Translations under genes and position numbers: made by a program | Shown: piece after piece, positions 51,310 through 60,105 of the stretch | Numbering within the stretch: position 1 is the stretch's first letter | How the letters are laid out: every line of letters begins with the position of its first letter | Notes under the pieces: generated by a model | Databases searched by the model: none | Told to the model about the DNA's origin: nothing | The model's input: only the letters and a program-made list of their open reading frames with translations | Assembly (NCBI GenBank): GCA_014385265.1 | Contig: JACRTJ010000021.1 | Coordinates: forward strand, 1 to 64,000 | DNA: 64,000 bases | From: Enterocloster hominis (ex Liu et al. 2021) | GTDB taxonomy: Bacteria > Bacillota > Clostridia > Lachnospirales > Lachnospiraceae | Direction of reading: 5' to 3'

Positions 51310-54300
51310 TTATTCCGTATGATTTCTGCGGTGCTTTTTCTTTTTGATAAGAATGAACGAAGCAATCAATCCTGTACCCGAAACTGCAAGGAGTGTGATC
51401 CACAGCGCCAGGTTTGCAGTGTCTCCAGTTTGAGGCACTTTGTCAGATTTGGTTGTTGTGCCAGGTTGTCCGGGAGTGCCAGGCTGTTCTGGTGTTACAG
51501 GCTGTCCCGGGGTTCCAGGCTGCCTGAGAGTTTCCGGCTTCCCAGTCTGGTCGGGTGTACCTGGAATATTTGGCATGTCTGGAGTGATGGGTGCACCTGG
51601 AATATCTGGTGTATCTGGTGTATCTGAGGCGTTCGGTCCACCTGGCTGCGAAGGATTATCGGGTGTCCCCGGCATTACAGGTGTATCATCATTGACAATG
51701 GTGAATTTGTGACCGTGCCGTCTCAGTGACATGGTAAAGCCTTCGGGAACTTCTACTTCCTCCACGGTCCAGGAATAACGGCTGTTCAAACCGTACCAGG
51801 TGTATCTCCAGCCATTCTGTTCATTTAGGATCGCCTGGTCATATTCCCGTCCGTTTTTGCGGAGCATGACGGTAATGGAATCTGGAGCAGTTCTGCCATT
51901 ATCCAGTTTCCAGATCTTTTGGGCGGTAACATTAATATCATCGTCGTCATCGTCGTTGTCATTGTTATCGCTGCTTCCGCTTCCGCCCCGGTAGTTGTGG
52001 AACGTTGCGGTTGCTGTCTTGTCAGCTTCAATGGTTCCGGTGTCTCCGGCGGTGGTTACGGTATAGCCGCTGTTGTCACTTTCAGTTACGGTATAACGAA
52101 TACCGGCAGGCAAACCGGAAGCGGTAATACTCTCACCATGTTTCAGTGTGAATACTGCTACACCGTTATGGAAGGTCACTTCATTAAATTTTCCATTGAT
52201 AGACGTATCGCCTAAAGTGATGGTAAAGGTGAAGTTTTTGGTTGTACTGCCTTGGCTACCGGACACGGTCTTGGAAACAACAAGGTTTCCTGTATTGGGG
52301 ATCACAGGCTTGCTTTCGCGGGTATTTGTAAATCCCGCTGTCGCAGTCTGGTCTTTCACGATGGTTCCGTTTGCACCGGTGGAGGTGGTAGTATAGCCAC
52401 CCTGGTTAGCTTCCTGCTCGGTGACGGAATAGGTCATGCCAGCATCCAGACCGGAGGCAGTCATGCTTTCCCCATGCTTCAGGGCAAAGGATGCAACGCC
52501 GTTTTTGAAGGTCATACCGCCATATGTACCGGTGACAGAGGTGTCATTTAATGTTACTTTAAAATGGAATTCCTTAGTCAGTTCGCCCTCGTTCCCGGCT
52601 ACTGTTTTGGAAACCATTAATGTCCCAGTATTTTTCCCCGGATTGGGTGGGGTTGGCTTATCTGTTTCTGTCCAGTAGATGGCAAAGGGAGAGAAGCTGC
52701 CCCTCGTTTTATTTCCGGCCAGAGAAAAGATGATATTGCCATTTTCTACCCGAGCGGGAATGGCTTCCACGTTTGAGTTGTTGACCTGGTTTTTGAGGTC
52801 GTTCTTGTATTCCCGGTGTAAGCCATTAAAGTGCAGTACTTTGACGGTAGCTTCAGCCGGTATACCCGATGGGCAGGGCCAATAAATGGTGATGTTCGTG
52901 CCTTCGTCTGTGCTCATCCAGGCATTCCCGTCATTTTCATTGATCAGATCCAGATATTTGAACTGGTACTTCCCTTCTTCAAGTACATATCCGGCTGTTT
53001 TTGCACGGTCGATCAAAAGCTGTCTGGTATTTTCCTCTGCTTTTCCAGGAAGAAGCTCATCGAATAACAGGGAAATCTGTGGTGTACTGAGTCCGGCCAC
53101 ATCCAGTTCTGATTTTCCATTGGTGTAGAACCGGGTTCCATTGGGGATCACAGCTGTGCCGAGGCCATTTGCGGTATTGACCATGCCTGCCTCAGATACC
53201 ACAGGCTGGGTGATGTCAACGGTTTTTTCGATCACACCTTTTGGATCGGATACGTTTCGAACCGTAAGAGTGCCGGGCTGATTGTGTAGGTCGATGGACT
53301 GACTGCCTTCTGAGGCTGTTACACCATCGAAATTCACGCGGATTTCATAGATACCAGCAATGGCATCATCGTTTGCAGGTGCACTGCCTCCCGGTGCAGA
53401 AGGACTTGTGGAGGACTCATGTTTTAGTGTGTAGGTACCATTTAACCATGGAAGAGCTACAATATCACCGGATTTTGTTCCATCCGGAAGCTTTTTCTTT
53501 TCCCCATTCACGGTGAATGTTACTTGGGACAGATCCATGCTTCCTTCTGCCTCAATCTTATAGCGGGCTGCTGGAAAAGTATCATGATGGATGGAATCTC
53601 CTCCGGTGTAGGAGATGATGTCCTGTGGTGTCATTGTAAGAGTCTTTTTTTCCACCGGTGTCCAGGAGCCCACCAGGGTCACATCCTCATTCGGCATAGT
53701 GAAGGAATTGTTGTCTACTAATCCATTTTCATCCATATAGCTGGGAGATTTTACCTTCCATCCGGAGAAAACATACCCCTCCAGAGAAGGCTCCTCCGCA
53801 ATTTGGACGGATGAGGAATAGGGTTTCTGTTCTGTTGCAGGCAACGCTGCCGCGCCATTTGGCACAGTCCCTTCGTATTCGTAGGTCACGTTATGCTGTG
53901 CTGCACGGTAATAGATTTTCAGCGGATTGGTCTGTATGGCATCAATTGCGTTTGCAGAGAGACGGTGTGAGCCATAGGTTTCGTCAAAGACATAATGTGT
54001 ACCCAGTATTTCGTTTTGGTTTCCAGTAATGTCAGGACGTTCCATGTCTGTGCCGTTAAAGTCGTCAGGGGAGATTTTTACCTCTTGATCATAATTTTTC
54101 TTTCCACCGCTGGCTTCTTTAAAAAGCTTCCATTCTGACTTTCCTGTAGTCTTGTCGAAGGTTTCATAATAAATATCATAGTACCATGGGACCTCGGTGG
54201 TGTCGTTCCATTTCCATTTTCCGATGAACTCAATACGACGTTTATACATACCTGGCGCACACAGGTTTTCGTCGTTCACTACCTTTGAATCGGCATCGTA

Positions 54301-55707
54301 TCCTTCAAAAGTCCAAAGGCCCATCGTGGGATCGTTGTTACTTTTGCTGCCAACAAAAATGGTTTTTTCCGGTTGTATAGCGAATACAGTACTGTTTCGC
54401 AAATATACTTTTTTATCTTGAGGGTACGGTGGTCTTCCCACCCATGGTAGAATGGCATCTGCTGTGATGGATTCGAAATAATAAGATACTTTATATCCAT
54501 CATATCTGGCCATAATGGATTCAGGGGCATGGACAATCCCCTTCAAAAGTATTGAGTCCTTATCCAGGGAGCCATATTCGTTATGGTAATACCCATCGAT
54601 AGGATATGTGCATTTTGAATCAAAGTCCGTATAAGGTTCGTTTGCCAACCTCGGATCATTAAGGTGAAGGGTGGCTGAGTCGGTCAACTTAAAATCGTGT
54701 GCACGATATCCGTGATTCTTACATACAATGGATGTATCTTTTAGGATCACCGTCCCACCCTCTACAAAGACGCCGCCAGCATCACTGCCTGTATTATTCA
54801 TGATTTTCGTATTGCCATTGAGCGTTAATGTTCCGTCCTGTAGGAGAATCCCTCCACCAACAAGGTGGGATTTATTTCCTGAAATGATACAGTTGGTGAT
54901 ACTGGTCGTTGGATTATAAAGGCGCATGGCACCGCCGTTTTCTCCTGAAACATTATTTCGTATTTTTGAATCCGTTATCACCAAATCCGCGTTACCCGTG
55001 ACCATTATTGCACCTGCACTCTGTCCGAAATTCTCATAAATATCAACCTTGTCAAGGATTAACTGTATGGGATCCTGATGGTCAGAGTAGGTGGAGGAGT
55101 CTATTACGCTCCCGTTTGAGATAGAATCCATTCTATTATTATGGATGGATCCGCCAGTCATTCTGAATGATGAAGCTGATAACTGAATTACAAAAGAATT
55201 GTACGTCTTAGGATCAGCATTGCAGTTAAAAATCTCTCCATTTGTTATCGTCAGTGGTGTATGCTGTACATGGATAGCCCCTCCGATATTATTTTTTAAC
55301 GTAGAATCATTAAAGGTCATCGACGTACATCTGGATCCGCGAATGAAAGGAAATCCACCGCCCTTATTATTGCCATCGATTACGACATTATCAAAAGTAA
55401 TATTTTCGCAATCTATAAAATGCAGTAGATAATCACTATCATCACATGCCCGCTTAAGAGTGACATTCTCAATGAGTAAATCGTTTCCATCCCGAATCGT
55501 AACATTACCTAACAGCATAATGGTGCCGCCTTCTCCGGCCAGCTCAAGTGCTTTGTCAATGCTTTTGACAGGTTTGTCCTGGGAGAGTCCGTCGTTGGTG
55601 TCATCGCCTTTAGCGCCATAAAGCCAGATGATATTCCCCTGTTCTGCTTCCGGTTTTGTCACCTGTAAGGTGATCCTGGGCAATTCGATCCCATTTACAA
55701 GAGAATA
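51310..55707 (-). CDS. sortase-anchored adhesin, C-terminal part (out of frame with its N terminus)
   Basis: The open frame runs from the G tract at 55707 to the stop at 51310, about 1465 codons (a TTG at 55683 could start 1457). Order: end of an Ig-like module; parallel beta-helix (about 1-330; GGAMRLYNP, GGGILLQDG, GGVFVEGG); InlB-type repeat (EGYVFSGWKV near 640). Two DUF7601-like SKTV repeats follow near 1060 and 1160, then a Cna-B domain near 1270. After that come a Pro-Gly-Thr stalk (PGTPDNPSQPGGP) and the wall anchor VPQTGD, hydrophobic helix and KKKKHRR tail. An extracellular, peptidoglycan-linked surface protein. It lacks its own signal peptide, which is in the adjoining frame. Confidence 0.85.
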   Translation of the reverse strand, partial: YSLVNGIELPRITLQVTKPEAEQGNIIWLYGAKGDDTNDGLSQDKPVKSIDKALELAGEGGTIMLLGNVTIRDGNDLLIENVTLKRACDDSDYLLHFIDCENITFDNVVIDGNNKGGGFPFIRGSRCTSMTFNDSTLKNNIGGAIHVQHTPLTITNGEIFNCNADPKTYNSFVIQLSASSFRMTGGSIHNNRMDSISNGSVIDSSTYSDHQDPIQLILDKVDIYENFGQSAGAIMVTGNADLVITDSKIRNNVSGENGGAMRLYNPTTSITNCIISGNKSHLVGGGILLQDGTLTLNGNTKIMNNTGSDAGGVFVEGGTVILKDTSIVCKNHGYRAHDFKLTDSATLHLNDPRLANEPYTDFDSKCTYPIDGYYHNEYGSLDKDSILLKGIVHAPESIMARYDGYKVSYYFESITADAILPWVGRPPYPQDKKVYLRNSTVFAIQPEKTIFVGSKSNNDPTMGLWTFEGYDADSKVVNDENLCAPGMYKRRIEFIGKWKWNDTTEVPWYYDIYYETFDKTTGKSEWKLFKEASGGKKNYDQEVKISPDDFNGTDMERPDITGNQNEILGTHYVFDETYGSHRLSANAIDAIQTNPLKIYYRAAQHNVTYEYEGTVPNGAAALPATEQKPYSSSVQIAEEPSLEGYVFSGWKVKSPSYMDENGLVDNNSFTMPNEDVTLVGSWTPVEKKTLTMTPQDIISYTGGDSIHHDTFPAARYKIEAEGSMDLSQVTFTVNGEKKKLPDGTKSGDIVALPWLNGTYTLKHESSTSPSAPGGSAPANDDAIAGIYEIRVNFDGVTASEGSQSIDLHNQPGTLTVRNVSDPKGVIEKTVDITQPVVSEAGMVNTANGLGTAVIPNGTRFYTNGKSELDVAGLSTPQISLLFDELLPGKAEENTRQLLIDRAKTAGYVLEEGKYQFKYLDLINENDGNAWMSTDEGTNITIYWPCPSGIPAEATVKVLHFNGLHREYKNDLKNQVNNSNVEAIPARVENGNIIFSLAGNKTRGSFSPFAIYWTETDKPTPPNPGKNTGTLMVSKTVAGNEGELTKEFHFKVTLNDTSVTGTYGGMTFKNGVASFALKHGESMTASGLDAGMTYSVTEQEANQGGYTTTSTGANGTIVKDQTATAGFTNTRESKPVIPNTGNLVVSKTVSGSQGSTTKNFTFTITLGDTSINGKFNEVTFHNGVAVFTLKHGESITASGLPAGIRYTVTESDNSGYTVTTAGDTGTIEADKTATATFHNYRGGSGSSDNNDNDDDDDDINVTAQKIWKLDNGRTAPDSITVMLRKNGREYDQAILNEQNGWRYTWYGLNSRYSWTVEEVEVPEGFTMSLRRHGHKFTIVNDDTPVMPGTPDNPSQPGGPNASDTPDTPDIPGAPITPDMPNIPGTPDQTGKPETLRQPGTPGQPVTPEQPGTPGQPGTTTKSDKVPQTGDTANLALWITLLAVSGTGLIASFILIKKKKHRRNHTE

Positions 55708-56435
55708 CCCCCCCCCCCGGGAATCACGGGCGTAAAAATATATTCACCTGCCAGTGTTCCATCGAATTCCGGTTCCGATTGCCATGTGATCCCAGATACG
55801 GTTCCAGCTTTTCTGGTGCTATCTGTAAAGTCCAGTGTGGACGGGAGATTGAGTTCCTTCCGTTCAGTCCCAACAGGAACGGACTGCATCTGTACTTTAT
55901 CCGGAAGGGCAGAGAATTCCTGGATCTCAATAGTCTCGCTCAGTTGGTTTGCAGCAACGGAACAGATTTCGCAGGAAAACGTGCAGGGATGCCCTTTCAC
56001 GGCTTCTGCATATCCACATGTATCATCATGCTGATGCTGGCAGATATTCTTTTTTGTGATGCAGCCGCTTTCTATGCTGCACTCATGGTCACAAGATAAG
56101 TTGCGTTCAGGTGGATTGGAGGGGGAAACGGTGTTGTCCGCGGCACCATTTTCCGTATAGCACGCATCGGTGTGCTTATGCACACATTTTGTGATCCACT
56201 CGTAGCAGTCCGCTGTGTGTTCGTGTTGACAGGGACTGCCTTTTGTTGCTTTCATATATCCACATGCTTCTGTATGTTCCGGGTGGTGTTCGCATATCCC
56301 GCCCGTATAAGTGGAAGTGTCTTCCGCTGATTTTCCTGCTCCAGAGGCGAACGTCACCGATGATGGGACGATCATGCATAGACAGAGGACTAGTGCAAGC
56401 CAGCGTTGTACCATTTTTCGGGTTCTGTGTTTCAT
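55695..56435 (-). CDS. adhesin N-terminal part with signal peptide
   Basis: 246 residues before a premature stop. Signal peptide MKHRTRKMVQRWLALVLCLC... cleaved near FASGAG. Then a Cys/His-rich repeat region (CEHHPEHTEACGY, CQHEHTADCY, CVHKHTDACY, CQHQHDDTCGY; about 48-155). An Ig-like module follows, ending FTPVIPGGGG just before ILL-stop. Removing two G or adding one at 55708-55718 continues the frame as GYSLVNGIELPRITLQV into the 1457-residue ORF, giving ~1707 residues. CAGGAGA ribosome site. Confidence 0.85.
   Translation of the reverse strand: MKHRTRKMVQRWLALVLCLCMIVPSSVTFASGAGKSAEDTSTYTGGICEHHPEHTEACGYMKATKGSPCQHEHTADCYEWITKCVHKHTDACYTENGAADNTVSPSNPPERNLSCDHECSIESGCITKKNICQHQHDDTCGYAEAVKGHPCTFSCEICSVAANQLSETIEIQEFSALPDKVQMQSVPVGTERKELNLPSTLDFTDSTRKAGTVSGITWQSEPEFDGTLAGEYIFTPVIPGGGGILL
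55708..55718 (-). repeat. 11-base G tract at the adhesin frame junction
   Basis: Eleven C on the plus strand (G on the coding strand) directly at the boundary between the two adhesin frames. 9 or 12 G restores one reading frame; 11 gives premature termination. Typical slipped-strand contingency tract, though homopolymer sequencing error gives the same picture. Confidence 0.85.
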
Positions 56436-56559
56436 AAGTTTCTCCTGTTTCTTGTTACATATTGTGATCTGTTATCTGCTTGCCGCCGGTTCTGCACCTT
56501 TAAACGAACGGGATCCGTCCGTGCAGCTGCCCATTGTTTCCCGGTATCCCCACAAGGAT

Positions 56560-56570
56560 GGGGGGGGGGG
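56560..56570. repeat. 11-base G tract upstream of the adhesin gene
   Basis: Eleven G on the plus strand, 125 bp upstream of the adhesin start codon, in the untranslated leader. Variation here could change promoter spacing or leader structure. Confidence 0.75.
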
Positions 56571-56776
56571 AGGAATGCTGCGGGGGATCCTGGGCCGTGG
56601 ACAGGAACAGCGGCGGGGGCCGACCAGACAGATCCCTACAGTCTGATCGAAAAATTCCGGTCCCTCTATCATCGATTTTGCCGTTTGCTTGATGCCAGTG
56701 CTTCCCCACGGTTTTTATTGCGGTCCGCGTGCTCCGATCAGGGAAGCGGTTTCGTTTGGACTGCACCTCCTTTCAT

Positions 56777-56803
56777 AAAAAACAACCGGCAGGTTACCGG
56801 TTG
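56777..56803 (-). terminator. terminator/attenuator in the adhesin leader
   Basis: On the minus strand CAACCGG-TAACCTG-CCGGTTG followed by TTTTTT. It sits between the upstream promoter and the adhesin gene, so it would cut transcription unless overcome. Confidence 0.7.
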
Positions 56804-57016
56804 CACAAGGAAGCCATATCCCAGCCGCCATCCGATGGGATCGGCAGGGATTTTTCTGATTTTCGTGTCACCGGTTTTGTCCTGGTCGGACAGGCAGGAT
56901 ATCCCTTTTCCCAGAGAAAGGAAACAGAGAAAGATCCGGCTGCGGATATATTTTTGGGGATTTTTGTGTTTATTATGCCATACATGATAGAGTCACCAGA
57001 TAACACATACATGTTC

Positions 57017-57045
57017 ATTATACACCGTTGGAACAGAAAATGCCA
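57017..57045 (-). promoter_or_regulatory. leftward promoter ahead of the adhesin leader
   Basis: Minus strand: TGGCAT (complement 57040-57045), 17-bp spacer, TATAAT (complement 57017-57022). Confidence 0.5.
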
Positions 57046-57149
57046 CCCCTTTCCAGCCATAAAAACCGGATAAAACCTGGATCCCTGCAGGAAGATATAA
57101 AAAGGCTCCTCATGGGGATGGTCTGCCGCTGGGACCGGTGCAAGAATCC

Positions 57150-57327
57150 GTTTTTCATTTTTAAAATTTCAGGCAGATATCATAACTGTGAGTAATTCAT
57201 AAGGAGGTCTTTCAAATGGACAAACGAATTCTCACAGTTATTCTCGGTATTCTTGCAGTCATTCTTGATGCGATGAAAGAGGAGGAATAACACCAGCCCA
57301 GGTCATATATGGCCTGGGTATTTTTTG
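57150..57327 (+). repeat. direct repeat unit B (24-aa peptide cassette)
   Basis: Second copy of the unit at 50968-51142, including leader, hairpin, peptide gene and terminator (CCCAGG/CCTGGG at 57297-57318). The 3' edge runs into the ribosome site of the DUF932 gene. Confidence 0.85.
57216..57290 (+). CDS. 24-residue hydrophobic peptide B with sequestered ribosome site
   Basis: ATG start; MDKRILTVILGILAVILDAM then KEEE. Differs from copy A by the start codon, Leu to Val and Asp to Glu changes: conservative substitutions suggest selection on the peptide. The hairpin arms (57183-57197 and 57226-57239 region) and AGGAGG in the loop are conserved. It is the first gene of the rightward recombination-gene operon region, ended by its own terminator. 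Confidence 0.7.
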   Translation: MDKRILTVILGILAVILDAMKEEE

Positions 57328-57354
57328 CCAAAAAAATCAAAGGAGGAATTTAAA

Positions 57355-58287
57355 ATGGCAGCAAATGTTGAAACGATGTTTTACACAAGGACGGCACCAT
57401 GGCACGGATTGGGGACAAGAGTACTGGAGGCACCGACTTCCAGCGCAGCACTCTCCCTTGCCGGGTTGGACTGGAAGGTGGTCCAGAAACCGGTTTTTAC
57501 TGCGGATGGGCTTTTTATTTCCGGTTTCAAAGCGAATGTGCGGGACAGGGACAGCCAGGTACTGGGGGTGGTGTCAGACCGGTATAAGGTGGTCCAGAAT
57601 GAGGACGCATTTGCCTTTACCGACGAATTACTGGGAGAAGGCGTTACCTATGAGACAGCAGGAAGCCTGCAGAATGGCCGCCGGACCTGGATCCTGGCAA
57701 AGCTTCCGCAGCGTTACATCATCCGTGGGGATGAGATTGATCCCTACCTGGTATTTATGAACAGCCATGATGGGACCGGGGCTATTAAGGCAGCCATGAC
57801 ACCGGTCCGTGTGGTCTGCCAGAATACGCTGAACCTGGCACTTTCCACCGCAAGGCGGAGCTGGTCCACCATCCACACTGGTGACATCCATGGAAAGCTC
57901 CAGGATGCCAGGAACACACTTCTGTATGCGGACCGTTATATGGCGGCCCTTGGAAAGACCATAGAGGAACTGAGCCTCCAGAAGCTGTCAGACCGTCAGG
58001 TCCTGGAATATATCGATGCCCTGTTCCCGCTTCCGGAGGATGCCAGTGAGGTACGGAAGAAGAATCTAGGGAAACTGAAGGAGGACCTAAAGCTCCGGTA
58101 TTTTGAAGCGCCGGATCTTCAGCATGTGGGAAAAAATGCGTACCGGTTCGTGAATGCCGTTAGTGATTTTGCCACCCATGCCAGGCCATTACGGGAGCGT
58201 TCCAGCTACCGGGAAAGCCTGTTTGGCCGGACCGTGGATGGAAACGTCCTGATCGATCGGGCATTTGGAATTGTAAAAGCTGCTTAA
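57355..58287 (+). CDS. DUF932 phage/plasmid-type protein
   Basis: 310 residues from the ATG at 57355 (AAAGGAGG upstream). Family signature at the start, METMFYTRTAPWHGLGTRV-like (TMFYTRTAPWHGLGTRV), then DRYKVVQNEDAFAF near 78 and VVCQNTLNLALS near 162. Common on plasmids, ICEs and phages beside recombination genes; biochemical role unknown. First of a co-directional run of six genes ending with yqaJ. Confidence 0.9.
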   Translation: MAANVETMFYTRTAPWHGLGTRVLEAPTSSAALSLAGLDWKVVQKPVFTADGLFISGFKANVRDRDSQVLGVVSDRYKVVQNEDAFAFTDELLGEGVTYETAGSLQNGRRTWILAKLPQRYIIRGDEIDPYLVFMNSHDGTGAIKAAMTPVRVVCQNTLNLALSTARRSWSTIHTGDIHGKLQDARNTLLYADRYMAALGKTIEELSLQKLSDRQVLEYIDALFPLPEDASEVRKKNLGKLKEDLKLRYFEAPDLQHVGKNAYRFVNAVSDFATHARPLRERSSYRESLFGRTVDGNVLIDRAFGIVKAA

Positions 58288-58308
58288 AATGTATAGAGAG
58301 TGAGGAAA

Positions 58309-58569
58309 ATGATGAGTGAACAGGAATACTTGGAAATGATCGTGGCTGAGCGGATCCAGATGATCCTGGCTGATATGGAGGGTGGGGCAGTCATGGATGG
58401 AGAAGAGGAATGGGAAAAGACGCTGGATGGCCTGGAGGAAGCACAGCGGAAGGCCATAGAAGGGTACCTGGACCAGACGGTATTCCGGCAGGCGGCAACC
58501 GAAAAGCATTTGTACCTTGCAGGCCTGAAAGATGGGATCCGTCTGCTGGATTGGGGCCTGTCAGACTGA
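58309..58569 (+). CDS. small acidic protein (86 aa)
   Basis: 86 residues, MMSEQEYLEMIVAERIQMIL start; a second ATG follows immediately. Acidic and helical (GEEEWEKTLDGLEEAQRKAIEGYL), C terminus LYLAGLKDGIRLLDWGLSD. No family named. Starts 22 bp after the DUF932 gene and belongs to its operon. Confidence 0.75.
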   Translation: MMSEQEYLEMIVAERIQMILADMEGGAVMDGEEEWEKTLDGLEEAQRKAIEGYLDQTVFRQAATEKHLYLAGLKDGIRLLDWGLSD

Positions 58570-58645
58570 ACGACGGAACGGGAAGGGGGGATCCCTTGCG
58601 GTCCCTTCCTATTTACATGTGGAAAAGAAAGAGGGAGAAGCCAGA

Positions 58646-58687
58646 ATGATCACGATCCATATTATCATCATTCTTATTTCCCTGTAG
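58646..58687 (+). CDS. possible 13-residue hydrophobic peptide
   Basis: ATG to TAG encodes MITIHIIIILISL, preceded by GGGAGAAG at suitable distance. It sits in the 190-bp gap (58570-58759) between the acidic protein and the annealase gene. It could be a translated tiny membrane peptide, a leader, or chance. Confidence 0.3.
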   Translation: MITIHIIIILISL

Positions 58688-58759
58688 CGGGGAACAGAGG
58701 TCTGCGGCGGCGGATGCCAGAGCAGATCGGTTTTATATTCAGACACGAGGAGGGATCAG

Positions 58760-59530
58760 ATGGAACAGAAAAAGATCAGACTGCTCCGGCCCGATGAGAT
58801 CGAGTGCCGGATCGGAGCAATCAGTGAAAAGGGATTGAGCCTGCTCCTGTTTATGGATGCAAGAGCAGCACAGAATATCCTGGATGAGACGTTCACACCA
58901 TTCGGATGGCGCAGGACCCACCAGGAGATCGGAGGAAGGCTGTACTGTACGGTAGAGATATGGGACCAGGAAAAGAAACAGTGGATCGGCAAGCAGGACG
59001 TTGGGACGGAAAGTTTTGCGGAAAAGGAAAAGGGAGCCGCTTCGGACTCCTTTAAAAGAGCCTGTTTTAACTGGGGGATCGGGAGGGAGCTGTATTCGGC
59101 TCCCTTTATCTGGCTCCCGGCGGACCGGGTATGCATCCGCCACGACGGGAAGCGGTATGTCACACCAGAGCGTTTTATGGTGGGATCCATCTCCTATGAC
59201 GGGAACCGGGAGATCTGCGGACTGGAGATCCGGAATTCGGCCAACCATGTGGTGTTTGCCAGACGGATGCTGGAGCCGTCGCAGCCAGGAGGGCCGGATC
59301 CCGTCCAGGAGAAGGCTGCCGGGACTCCGGGAAGGGGTGGAAGAAGCCCGGCAGAGGCAGCCAGAACGCAGCTTACTGCAAAGATGAAGCGGGATATGCA
59401 GAAGGAGCTGGAACGCACCGGGGTTCCCCTGGAGCGTTATCAGTTGGAGGATATCAGACAGATGACGCCGGAGCAGTATCAAGATGCCATGAACGGGCTG
59501 AAACGGACCCCATCCCGGGCGGCTGCCTGA
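58760..59530 (+). CDS. Rad52/22-type single-strand annealing protein
   Basis: 256 residues. The Rad52-like core is about residues 1-150: LDETFTPFGWRRTHQEIGGRLYCTVEIW near 34, then the signature ESFAEKEKGAASDSFKRACFNWGIGRELY (83-112). The tail (~170-256) is variable and charged. Anneals complementary single strands. Pairs functionally with the YqaJ exonuclease 1.6 kb downstream, as in Red-type recombination. GGAGGGATCAG ribosome site. Confidence 0.88.
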   Translation: MEQKKIRLLRPDEIECRIGAISEKGLSLLLFMDARAAQNILDETFTPFGWRRTHQEIGGRLYCTVEIWDQEKKQWIGKQDVGTESFAEKEKGAASDSFKRACFNWGIGRELYSAPFIWLPADRVCIRHDGKRYVTPERFMVGSISYDGNREICGLEIRNSANHVVFARRMLEPSQPGGPDPVQEKAAGTPGRGGRSPAEAARTQLTAKMKRDMQKELERTGVPLERYQLEDIRQMTPEQYQDAMNGLKRTPSRAAA

Positions 59531-59557
59531 AAAACAGAACTATGAGGAGGGAAGCGT

Positions 59558-60082
59558 ATGAGGAAACGGACACAGGAGGAACGGATCCTGGACATGATAA
59601 AGCGGCCGGTGCCCAGGAAGCGGGTGGGGATCGTGCATCTGGAGATGGTCCGGGAAAGCAGGACCCTTTATGGAATGAAACGGTTCCAGAATCCCAGGGA
59701 AGCGGCGGAGATGGTACGTCCCTTATGTGAAAAGGCAGACCGGGAGATGGTGCTGGTACTTTCCTTAAACGGAAGGCTGGAACCACAGGCCGTGGAGATC
59801 GCAGCGGTCGGCGGGATCAGTTCCTGCAACGTGGATATCCGGAGCCTGTTTAAGCATGCCCTGTTAAACAATGCAGAATTTGTGATCTGCATCCATAACC
59901 ATCCTTCCGGGGATCCGGGTCCAAGCCGGGAGGATGAGGAGATCACCGGGCGGATCCGGAGTGCCGGGGCGCTTCTGGGGATCGAACTGGTGGACCACAT
60001 CATCCTCGGGGAAGGGGATGCGTATTACAGTTTCAGGGATCATGGATGGTTGTGCGGGGATGGCAGGTTCCCCGCAGCATAA
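59558..60082 (+). CDS. radC: RadC-type JAB-domain protein
   Basis: 174 residues. JAB/MPN metalloprotease-like fold with the intact JAMM metal motif: the HNHPSGDPGPSREDEE stretch near 111-126 (His-x-His...Ser-x-x-Asp) and an upstream Glu. Length and lack of a helix-hairpin-helix domain match mobile-element RadC proteins. Despite its name, a repair role is not established. In the annealase/exonuclease operon. Confidence 0.92.
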   Translation: MRKRTQEERILDMIKRPVPRKRVGIVHLEMVRESRTLYGMKRFQNPREAAEMVRPLCEKADREMVLVLSLNGRLEPQAVEIAAVGGISSCNVDIRSLFKHALLNNAEFVICIHNHPSGDPGPSREDEEITGRIRSAGALLGIELVDHIILGEGDAYYSFRDHGWLCGDGRFPAA

Positions 60083-60105
60083 ACAGAGTTATGAGGAGGA
60101 GTAAA

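Larger units (their letters stand above)
56436..57016 (-). promoter_or_regulatory. long adhesin leader region without a supported gene
   Basis: From the promoter at 57017-57045 to the adhesin ATG lies ~580 bp. It contains a terminator-type hairpin (56777-56803), an AAAGGAGGTG sequence at about 56764-56773 with no good ORF behind it, and the G tract. Short open frames exist on both strands but none has start signals plus protein-like composition. It looks like a regulated leader or a decayed gene. Confidence 0.45.

Noticed and set aside
55708..55718. G tract read as a programmed ribosomal frameshift
   Set aside because: A pure 11-G run lacks a downstream pseudoknot or clear slippery heptamer with tRNA logic, and the shift would occur far into translation. 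Slipped-strand variation or sequencing error explains it better.
56406..56987. 193-codon plus-strand open frame over the adhesin leader
   Set aside because: It overlaps the adhesin signal-peptide region, has no ribosome site, runs through the G tract and has an unlikely composition. Minus-strand short frames here (56500-56766, 56794-57060) also lack start signals.
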